Source: JBELMB01 sp042088665
GTDB taxonomy: Bacteria > Pseudomonadota > Alphaproteobacteria > Rhodobacterales > Rhodobacteraceae
Length of the DNA stretch: 19,980 nt
NCBI GenBank assembly: GCA_042088665.1
Contig: JBELMB010000090.1
Span: 1 to 19,980, forward strand
Reading direction: 5' to 3'
The notes under the pieces were generated by a model. The model was not told the DNA's origin. It searched no databases and saw only the letters and a program-made list of their open reading frames with translations. The translations under genes and the position numbers were made by a program. Positions 12,611 through 19,980 of the stretch are shown piece by piece (within the stretch, counting starts at the first letter, position 1; the number at the start of each line of letters is the position of its first letter).

Positions 12611-15154
12611 TCAGTACAGCCCGCCAGACGACAGCGTGCCAAACCCCGCCTTTGGGCCCACCACGGCCTTGCGACCGTCTGAGGTGGTGACTTCGCGGGC
12701 GATGCCACCGCCCTCGGGCCGGATCAGGTCAAAGCTGCCAGAGATGGCAAAGCCGCCGTCCAGCTGGATGCCAAAGATGCCGTCGAGCAGGTCCTCTTCG
12801 CGGAAACACTCGGAGACCACGTTGGGGCCACCCGCCCCTTCGCGCAGGCGCGCGCCGGAAAACCGGTCGATGTTCACAAACGAACAGTTGTCCGGAACGC
12901 GGAAATCGCCGCCGCCGTACTTCTGGACCGCTTTTTGCATGAACTGGGTGAAGACCGGTCCGCAGAACCCGCCACCGGATGCGCCGCGGCCAAGGCTGCG
13001 CGGCGTGTCAAACCCGATGTAGCAGCCCGCCACGATGTTCGAGGTGAAGCCGACGAACCAGACATCCTTGGCGTCATTGGTGGTGCCGGTCTTGCCCGCC
13101 GTCGGCACCGGCAGGTTCACCGTCTTGGCGGCCGTCCCGCGATCCACCACGCCGCGCATCATCGACGTCAGCTGGTAGGCCGTGACCGCATCCATGACAC
13201 GTTCGCGCCGGTTGACGATGCGCGGGCTGCGCCCCGGCGCAAGATTGGCCTCGCCGCAATCCACGCAGACCCGCTGGTTGCCCGGCGCAGTGTCATGCGA
13301 ATAGACGGTCTTGCCGTAGCGGTCCTGCACCCGGTCAATCAGCGTCGGCTGCACCCGCTCACCGCCGTTGGCGAACATGGCATAGGCCGCAACCATCTGA
13401 AAAAGCGTGGTTTCATCCGCACCGAGCGCATTCGCAAGCACCCGGCCCATATTGTCATAGACCCCGAACCGTTCCGCGTAGGATCCGACGATGTCCATCC
13501 CCACCTCTTGTGCGAGACGGATGGTCATCAGGTTCCGCGACTGTTCGATGCCGGTGCGCAGCGGGGTTGGCCCGTAAAATCGGTTCGACGCGTTCTTGGG
13601 ACGCCAAACGCCCTGCGGCGTGTCGATCTCGATGGGTGCGTCCACCACGATCGTCGCCGGGGTAAAACCGCTGTCCAGCGCCGCGGCATAGACAAACGGC
13701 TTGAAGCTGGAGCCCGGCTGCCGCTTTGCCTGCGTGGCGCGGTTGAAGACCGAGTTCTGGTAGGAAAAGCCGCCCTGCATGGCGATCACGCGCCCGGTGT
13801 TCACGTCCATTGCCATGAACCCGCCCTGCACCTGCGGCACCTGCCGCAGCGACCAGCGGCGGAAGGCGCCAGAGCCATCTTCGGTGACTTCGCGAACGTG
13901 GATCACGTCCCCTTCGTCAAAATTGTCGTAGAGATTGCCGGAAAACCAGCTGGTGTCCGACCGCGGCACCTGTGTGCCGCGCGGATCGTCCAGCGACACG
14001 CCTTCGATGCCGATCAGCAGGCTGTTGTCGCGCACTTCGCGCACCACGGCTACGTGCCACTTGTGGCCCAGATCCACGTCGCGCGCCACGCGTAAATCCG
14101 ACAGCGCGTCGCGCCAGCTTTCTTCGGAGGCCAGCGCCTCGACCGGGATGGTCTTGCCCGTGCCGCGCCATGTGCCAAGCCCCCGGTCATAGCGTTCCAG
14201 CGCCCGTTGCAGCGCATGGGCCGCCTCGCGCTGCATCTCCGGGTCCAGCGAGGCGCGCACCGAGTAACCGCCTGAAAAGAATTGATCTTCGCCAAAGTCG
14301 CGACTCAGCTGACGGCGGATTTCATCGGTGAAGTAATCCCGCGGTGGCAAGGAGCGCTTGTATGTCTCGAAATCGCCGTTCTGCACGGACCGCAGCGGCA
14401 GGGCGACTTCGGTCTCATAGGTGGCGCGGGTGATGTAGCCGTTCTCGTACATCTCTTCGAGCACGAAGTCGCGACGCGCCCGCAGCCGTTCCTTGCGCCG
14501 CACCGGATGGAACTGCGAGGGCGCCTTGGGCATCGAGGCCAGCGTCGCCGCCTCATGCGGGGCAAGTTCGGACAGGGTCTTGTTGAAATAGGTCTGCGCC
14601 GCGGCGGTCACGCCAAAGGAGTTCTGCCCGAGAAAGATCTCGTTGAGATAGAGCTCAAGGATCTTTTCCTTGGACAGCGCTTCCTCGACGCGGGAGGCAA
14701 GGATGATCTCCTTGATCTTGCGCTCTGCCTGTCGGTCGCCGGACAGCAGGAAGTTCTTCATCACCTGCTGCGTGATGGTCGAGGCCCCGCGCACGTCGCG
14801 CCCGCGCGATTGCACCGCCTGCACACCCGCGGCGGCGATGCCGCGCAGGTCATAGCCCTGATGGGTGTAGAAGTTCTTGTCCTCGGCCGAGATAAAGGCG
14901 TGCTTGACCAGATCCGGGATCTCGTTCGCCGGTGTAAACAGCCGCCGCTCCTGCGCAAATTCGTCGATCACGCGCCCTTCGGTGGAATAGATGCGGCTGA
15001 TCGTCGGCGGGGTGTATTGCGCCAGATGTTCGTGACTGGGCAGATCCCGCCCGTACATCCAGAAGATGGCCCCGATGGTCAGCGCCACCATCATGGCGCC
15101 CATGGTCGTGACGGCAAATATGCCGCCAAAGAAGGAAAAGACGAAACGCGTCAC
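12611..15154 (-). CDS. mrcA: Penicillin-binding protein 1A (bifunctional peptidoglycan synthase)
   Basis: Inner-membrane enzyme that polymerises lipid II into glycan strands (GT51 glycosyltransferase) and cross-links the peptides (transpeptidase). The 847-residue length is typical of class A PBPs. One membrane anchor (about 7-33) is followed by the GT51 domain with catalytic Glu91 in ISAEDKNFYTHQG and GASTITQQVMKNF. An OB-like PBP1A insert spans about 330-430. The transpeptidase has the nucleophile Ser482 in SSFK (482-485), SRN (539-541) and KTG (688-690). A CVDC segment just before the KTG region is a small local feature. The start is GTG with AAAGGG about nine bases upstream. It lies 223 bp downstream of phoB and may be transcribed separately. 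Confidence 0.96.
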   Translation of the reverse strand: MTRFVFSFFGGIFAVTTMGAMMVALTIGAIFWMYGRDLPSHEHLAQYTPPTISRIYSTEGRVIDEFAQERRLFTPANEIPDLVKHAFISAEDKNFYTHQGYDLRGIAAAGVQAVQSRGRDVRGASTITQQVMKNFLLSGDRQAERKIKEIILASRVEEALSKEKILELYLNEIFLGQNSFGVTAAAQTYFNKTLSELAPHEAATLASMPKAPSQFHPVRRKERLRARRDFVLEEMYENGYITRATYETEVALPLRSVQNGDFETYKRSLPPRDYFTDEIRRQLSRDFGEDQFFSGGYSVRASLDPEMQREAAHALQRALERYDRGLGTWRGTGKTIPVEALASEESWRDALSDLRVARDVDLGHKWHVAVVREVRDNSLLIGIEGVSLDDPRGTQVPRSDTSWFSGNLYDNFDEGDVIHVREVTEDGSGAFRRWSLRQVPQVQGGFMAMDVNTGRVIAMQGGFSYQNSVFNRATQAKRQPGSSFKPFVYAAALDSGFTPATIVVDAPIEIDTPQGVWRPKNASNRFYGPTPLRTGIEQSRNLMTIRLAQEVGMDIVGSYAERFGVYDNMGRVLANALGADETTLFQMVAAYAMFANGGERVQPTLIDRVQDRYGKTVYSHDTAPGNQRVCVDCGEANLAPGRSPRIVNRRERVMDAVTAYQLTSMMRGVVDRGTAAKTVNLPVPTAGKTGTTNDAKDVWFVGFTSNIVAGCYIGFDTPRSLGRGASGGGFCGPVFTQFMQKAVQKYGGGDFRVPDNCSFVNIDRFSGARLREGAGGPNVVSECFREEDLLDGIFGIQLDGGFAISGSFDLIRPEGGGIAREVTTSDGRKAVVGPKAGFGTLSSGGLY

Positions 15155-15377
15155 CGGAGACCCTTTGTCTGGCCAGAGCTCGATATTTCGGTCCAGTGAT
15201 ATACCGCTTGCACCAGCCCGTCAAAACACAAGCGCGCGGCCTTTTGCCGACCCGCGCGCGGGTTACGGCGCGCCCGTAGTTACATTGCGCGCTTCCGCGC
15301 CCATTTGCTCTGCAGGTGGTGAATGATCACTGTGGATCACTGCGCAGGCGCGCATGGCGTCCGCCCGCCCCGAAACG
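15155..15377 (-). promoter_or_regulatory. phoB-mrcA spacer with tandem hairpins 15250-15278
   Basis: A perfect 14-bp palindrome ACCCGCGCGCGGGT (15250-15263) is followed by a hairpin TACGG-CGCGC-CCGTA (15264-15278). An 8-bp direct repeat GATCACTG occurs at 15325 and 15335. The spacer must hold the mrcA promoter and perhaps the end of the phosphate operon transcript. No T-run terminator is seen. Confidence 0.35.
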
Positions 15378-16067
15378 TCAACCGAGGGCATAGCCCGCGC
15401 CGCGGACGGTGCGCACCGGGTCCTCGCCACCATTCTGGCACAGGGCCTTGCGCAGCCGACCGATGTGCACATCGACGGTACGGGTATCGACATAGATGTC
15501 ACGGCCCCAGACCCGGTCCAGCAGTTGTTCACGCGACCACACGCGGCCCGGCTTTTCCATGAAGGTCGAGAGCAGGCGGAATTCAGTCGGCCCCAGCTTC
15601 AGCGCCGCGCCTGAGCGGGTCACGCGGTGGGTTTCCGAATCCAGCAGGATGTCATCGTATTCCAGCCGAAGCCCGGCCGCGGCGGGCCGTGTCCGGCGCA
15701 ACTGTGCCCGCACCCGCGCCATCAGCTCGATGATCGAATAGGGTTTGACCACGTAGTCATCCGCCCCGGTTTCCAGCCCGCGCACCTTGTCAACCTCTTC
15801 GGACCGTGCCGAAAGCATGATGATCGGCACATTGCGCGTCTCGGGCCGGGTCTTGATCTGGCGGCAAACCTCGATCCCGGAGACCTTTGGCAACATCCAG
15901 TCCAGCACGATGATGTCCGGGTTTTCTTCGGCAACGAGCACCAGCGCCTCTTCGCCATTTTCGGCGCGGGCGACGCGGAACCCTTCGGCTTCCAGATTGT
16001 AACTCAGGACCTCGCGCTGCGCGGCCTCATCTTCGACCACGAGAACTGTGGGTTGATCTGCGGACAT
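15378..16067 (-). CDS. phoB: Phosphate regulon response regulator PhoB
   Basis: DNA-binding regulator that, when phosphorylated by PhoR under phosphate limitation, activates pst and other pho genes. 229 residues. The receiver domain (1-~120) has the acidic pair Glu12/Asp13, phospho-acceptor Asp56 (VLDWMLP), Ser86 and Lys108 (VVKPYS). A C-terminal winged-helix domain (Trans_reg_C, ~135-229) contains LGPTEFRLL, DRVWGRDIYVDTRTVDVHIGRLRKAL and VRTVRGAGYALG. ATG start with GGAG eight bases upstream. Last gene of the pst-phoU-phoB cluster, 20 bp after phoU. PhoR is not in the window. Confidence 0.96.
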   Translation of the reverse strand: MSADQPTVLVVEDEAAQREVLSYNLEAEGFRVARAENGEEALVLVAEENPDIIVLDWMLPKVSGIEVCRQIKTRPETRNVPIIMLSARSEEVDKVRGLETGADDYVVKPYSIIELMARVRAQLRRTRPAAAGLRLEYDDILLDSETHRVTRSGAALKLGPTEFRLLSTFMEKPGRVWSREQLLDRVWGRDIYVDTRTVDVHIGRLRKALCQNGGEDPVRTVRGAGYALG

Positions 16068-16087
16068 GTTTCAATCTCCGAGGAGGG

Positions 16088-16825
16088 TTACTCCGACAAT
16101 GACGTGCCAGGGGACAACCCAAGGTCGAGGGAGGTGCGATCGTGCTTGATGCGCGACTCGTCAGGTTTCGCACCGGTGGCGAGGTAGACCACCTGCTCCG
16201 CGATGGAGGTCACGTGGTCGCCCATGCGTTCGATGTTCTTGGCAATGAAATGCAAATGCATGCAGGCCGTGATGTTGCGCGGATCCTCCAGCATGAAGGT
16301 CAGGAATTCGCGAAACAGGGTGTTGTACATCTGATCGACATCGCGGTCGCGGTCGATCACATCGCGCGCCATCACCTCATCACGCTGGATGTAGGCGTCC
16401 AGCGCATCCTTGAGCATCAATTCGACCTCGCGCGCCATCCGCCGCAGCGAGGACGCCGTGCCGCCGATAGGCTCTACCTGGACCAGCACGCCGGTGCGCT
16501 TGGCAATGTTTTTCGACAGATCCCCGATGCGTTCGAGGTTGGCCGACATGCGCAGCACGCTGAGCACGATCCGCAGGTCAGAGGCGATGGGCGCGCGCAG
16601 GGCAATCACGCGCGCGGCCTCTTCGTTTACCGCCTCTTCGAGTGCGTCGATGGCGCGGTCACCATCCCGCACCCGCTGTGCGCGTTCCGCATCGCGTGCC
16701 TCCAGCGAGATGGCCGCGGACATGATCGCCTCTTCAACCATGCCACCCATCTTCATGATCTGGGCCTGGATACCTTCCAGATCGCGATCGAAAGCGCTGG
16801 CAATGTGCTGCTTGAGTTCACTCAT
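16088..16825 (-). CDS. phoU: Phosphate transport/signalling regulator PhoU
   Basis: All-helical peripheral protein that connects PstSCAB transport activity to the PhoR sensor and keeps the pho regulon off when phosphate is plentiful. 245 residues with two PhoU repeats; each has the metal-site type motif, seen in LSVLRMSANLERIGDLSKNIAKR and HLHFIAKNIERMGDHVTSIAEQ (E/D-rich). ATG start; its ribosome site AAGGAAAG lies in the second copy of a 26-bp duplication derived from the pstB end. Same strand as pstB (38 bp gap) and phoB. Confidence 0.96.
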   Translation of the reverse strand: MSELKQHIASAFDRDLEGIQAQIMKMGGMVEEAIMSAAISLEARDAERAQRVRDGDRAIDALEEAVNEEAARVIALRAPIASDLRIVLSVLRMSANLERIGDLSKNIAKRTGVLVQVEPIGGTASSLRRMAREVELMLKDALDAYIQRDEVMARDVIDRDRDVDQMYNTLFREFLTFMLEDPRNITACMHLHFIAKNIERMGDHVTSIAEQVVYLATGAKPDESRIKHDRTSLDLGLSPGTSLSE

Positions 16826-16876
16826 CTGGATCTTTCCTTGGCCGGTACGGTCTGGGTCTTTCCCTAGCCGATACGG
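16825..16876 (-). repeat. 26-bp tandem duplication spanning the pstB stop and phoU ribosome site
   Basis: The two halves, 16825-16850 and 16851-16876, match at 22 of 26 positions. The half nearer pstB contains the final pstB codons and the TAG stop; the other half contains AAGGAAAG and reaches the first base of the phoU ATG. This implies the pstB-phoU junction arose or was lengthened by duplication of the pstB 3' end. Confidence 0.85.
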
Positions 16877-17661
16877 CCCGTGATGTAGCTTTCGGTGCGC
16901 GGATCTTCGGGGTTGGTAAAGATCTTGCCGGTCTCGCCGAACTCCACCAGGTTTCCAAGGTGAAAGAAGGCGGTCTTCTGGCTGACGCGCGCGGCCTGCT
17001 GCATGGAGTGGGTAACGATCACCACGGAATAATTTTCGCGCAGCTCGTCGATCAACTCTTCTACTTGGCTGGTGGCAATCGGGTCAAGAGCCGAGCAGGG
17101 CTCGTCCATCAGAAGCACTTCGGGCTCTGTTGCGATGGCGCGCGCGATGCACAGACGCTGCTGCTGGCCGCCGGACAGACCGGTGCCGGGCGCGTGCAGA
17201 CGGTCCTTGACCTCATCCCAGATGGCGCCGCGGCGCAGGCTCTTTTCGACGATCTCGTCGAGCTCCGCCTTGGAGCGGGACAGGCCGTGGATCCGCGGGC
17301 CATAGGCGATGTTGTCGTAGATCGACTTCGGGAAGGGGTTGGGCTTCTGAAAGACCATGCCGACCTTTGCCCGCAACTGCACCGGATCGACCGCCTTGTC
17401 GTAGATGTTCTCACCGTCGATCTGGATATCGCCTTCGACACGGCAGATGTCGATGGTGTCGTTCATCCGGTTCAGGGTGCGCAGAAAGGTGGATTTGCCA
17501 CACCCCGACGGACCGATGAAGGCCGTCACGGTCTTGTCTTCGATGTCCACGTTCACGTCTTTGATGGCGTGGGTGTCGCCGTAATAGACCTGAACATTGC
17601 GCGCTGTGATCTTGTTCACTGTCTGGTCCACGTTGCTCTGGGAATTCGGAATATCGTACAT
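16864..17661 (-). CDS. pstB: Phosphate ABC transporter, ATP-binding protein PstB
   Basis: ATPase that powers phosphate import through PstC/PstA. 265 residues from the ATG at 17661 (MYDIPNSQS), chosen because AGGAG lies nine bases upstream; the ORF could extend to 17718 but without a ribosome site. Walker A GPSGCGKST (50-58), Q-loop Gln105 in FQKPNPFPKSIYDN, signature LSGGQQQR (162-169), Walker B with Asp186-Glu187 in LLMDEP, and switch His218 in THSM. The FQKPNPFP stretch is a hallmark of PstB. A 6-bp hairpin (17694-17711) lies in the 67-bp gap after pstA and could modulate relative expression. Confidence 0.97.
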   Translation of the reverse strand: MYDIPNSQSNVDQTVNKITARNVQVYYGDTHAIKDVNVDIEDKTVTAFIGPSGCGKSTFLRTLNRMNDTIDICRVEGDIQIDGENIYDKAVDPVQLRAKVGMVFQKPNPFPKSIYDNIAYGPRIHGLSRSKAELDEIVEKSLRRGAIWDEVKDRLHAPGTGLSGGQQQRLCIARAIATEPEVLLMDEPCSALDPIATSQVEELIDELRENYSVVIVTHSMQQAARVSQKTAFFHLGNLVEFGETGKIFTNPEDPRTESYITGRIG

Positions 17662-17693
17662 GGTTCTGCTCTCCTTGGCGGCGCCGCTTGGGG

Positions 17694-17711
17694 CCGCTTT
17701 GACACAAGCGG
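17694..17711 (-). repeat. Hairpin between pstA and pstB
   Basis: CCGCTT (17694-17699) and AAGCGG (17706-17711) pair around a 6-nt loop within the 67-bp gap. There is no T-run. It may slow decay or translation between the two cistrons; this is inference. Confidence 0.35.
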
Positions 17712-17728
17712 TGCGCAATAGGGCTATG

Positions 17729-19056
17729 TTACCAGCGGCGCTCGAAACGGCGTCGCAGAATGATGGCGATGATGTTCATGGTCACGAGGAAAAGCAGCAG
17801 GATGATGATGCCACCCCAGGCCTTTTCGGTGAAGACCGCGTCGGACCGTGCCGCCCAGTTGTAGATCTGCGCCGGCATGGCCGAGTTCGGTTCAAGGAAA
17901 CCGGAGACGATGCCGTCAGGATGGCGGGCGATAAAGCCGACCATGCCGATCAGCAGCAGCGGCGCGGTTTCTCCAAGCGCCTGGGCCAGACCGATGATCG
18001 TGCCGGTCAGGATCCCCGGCATTGCCAGCGGCAGCACGTGGTGGAACACCGCCTGCATCTTCGACGCCCCGACACCAAGAGCCGCATCGCGGATCGAAGG
18101 CGGCACGGATTTCAGCGAGGCCCGGGTCGAGATGATCACCGTCGGCAGCGTCATCAGGGTCAGCACAAGCCCCCCCACCAGCGGCGCGGATTGCGGCAGA
18201 TGCGCGAACTGGATGAACACCGCAAGACCAAGGATACCAAAGACAATGGAGGGCACCGCCGCGAGGTTCGAGATGTTCACCTCGATGAAATCGGTGAACC
18301 GGTTGCTGGGCGCGAATTCCTCAAGATAGATCGAGGCGGCAACACCGATCGGAAGCGCCAGAAACAGCACCACCAGCATCATGAAGAACGACCCGACCAC
18401 AGAGGCCCCGATGCCCGCGCCACCGGGGTTGTCCACGCCTGTGTCCACGCCGGTGATGAAGGTCCAGTTGAAGATCTGCTTGAACATGCCCGCGTCCTGC
18501 ATGGCGTCGATCAGATCGAAATCGCCGGGCATGAAAAACCGGTTGCCCTCTTGCAGATCGTCACGCGTGAACGTGCCCTTGAGATAGCGGTCAACACGCG
18601 ATGCGGCGGCCAGCTCAAAGGCGACGGGCTTGCCCAGATCGGCCGCGTTGTCCTGATAGTAGCTGCGCAGATCGCCACCGACCTTGCCCAGCAGACGCTC
18701 GATTGCCTTGCGGTCAAACGCCACCTCGACGCCCTTATCGGCCATCTTTTCGGACAGGCCCGCGACAAAGAAGTCGGTATAGACGCCGGTTTTCAGCAGC
18801 GCGGATTCCGCTTTGTCCCGCTGTTCCTCGGTCAGGGTGAATTCCACCTTGACGATGGCCTGCTTGAACGCGGGCAGGCCCGACGACAGGATCGCCCAGA
18901 CCAGCACCACCAGAAAGGACAGGCCGATGCCAATGGCGCCGATGCCATACATCTGGAACCGCTTTTCCGATGCGTTGCGCTTGCGCGTCAACGCGTCTTC
19001 CGTGGTCAGGGACCGGGTCGGGCGCTTGGGCGCCGCAGTGTCCATGCTTGCGTCGG

Positions 19057-19060
<4 letters not shown>
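17729..19060 (-). CDS. pstA: Phosphate ABC transporter, permease PstA (with N-terminal extension)
   Basis: Inner-membrane permease half of the phosphate importer. At 443 residues it is much longer than E. coli PstA (about 296). A cytosolic tail is followed by a first membrane helix (~38-60) and a large predicted periplasmic insert (~61-215, EFTLTEEQRDKAESALLKTGVYTDFF ... MFKQIFNWTFITG), matching the DUF3333 extension known in alphaproteobacterial PstA. The usual permease domain (BPD_transp_1) follows, with the EAA-loop stretch DAALGVGASKMQAVFHHVLPLAMPGILTGTIIGLAQALGETAPLL. The ATG overlaps the pstC stop by four bases (ATGA), indicating coupling. Confidence 0.96.

Positions 19061-19980
<920 letters not shown>

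Noticed and set aside
12935..14095. 386-aa open frame antisense to mrcA
   Set aside because: It covers the transpeptidase domain of PBP1A and has no domain of its own.
15325..15342. Pho box upstream of mrcA
   Set aside because: GATCACTG repeated at 10-bp spacing does not match the CTGTCAT-type Pho box with 11-bp period.

Overview
The window looks like chromosomal DNA from a GC-rich alphaproteobacterium of the Rhodobacteraceae (Roseobacter-type). The evidence is the style of the acetolactate synthase, PBP1A and PstA proteins, the RF2 gene without a programmed frameshift, and several small proteins with a Roseobacter-like look. I worked from sequence and recalled family patterns only. No rRNA, tRNA, CRISPR array, prophage or intact mobile element was seen.

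Left part (1-5200): branched-chain amino-acid biosynthesis. ilvI (acetolactate synthase, large subunit) follows a leader made of four hairpin-forming repeats of about 30 bp. Its regulatory subunit gene ilvH lies 2.6 kb downstream on the same strand. Between them are a degraded IS5-type transposase fragment and a complete hybrid histidine kinase on the opposite strand. The end of ilvH is copied as a 28-bp tandem repeat.

Middle part (5200-12600): loosely packed accessory genes. A 109-aa unknown protein is divergent from an XRE-type regulator. A Rieske non-haem iron oxygenase is translationally coupled to a 69-aa protein. Then come a DUF2189-like membrane protein (minus strand), prfB (minus strand) and, divergent from prfB, a protein of the APH(6)/hydroxyurea-kinase type. 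The intergenic spaces (about 200-490 bp) hold many short tandem duplications and perfect inverted repeats.

Right part (12600-19980), all minus strand: mrcA (bifunctional penicillin-binding protein 1A) lies downstream of the phosphate operon pstC-pstA-pstB-phoU-phoB. The window enters that operon inside pstC. PstCAB is the high-affinity phosphate importer, PhoU links transport state to signalling, and PhoB is the response regulator. The PhoR sensor and PstS binding protein are not in the window and are probably upstream.

No clearly new multi-gene system is visible. The most unusual signals are (i) the split ilvI/ilvH pair, (ii) tandem duplications at gene 3' ends (28 bp at ilvH; 26 bp at pstB, which also supplies the phoU ribosome site) together with several other short intergenic tandem repeats, (iii) dense palindromes between the DUF2189 gene and prfB, and (iv) a lone Rieske oxygenase with a tiny coupled partner and no reductase.
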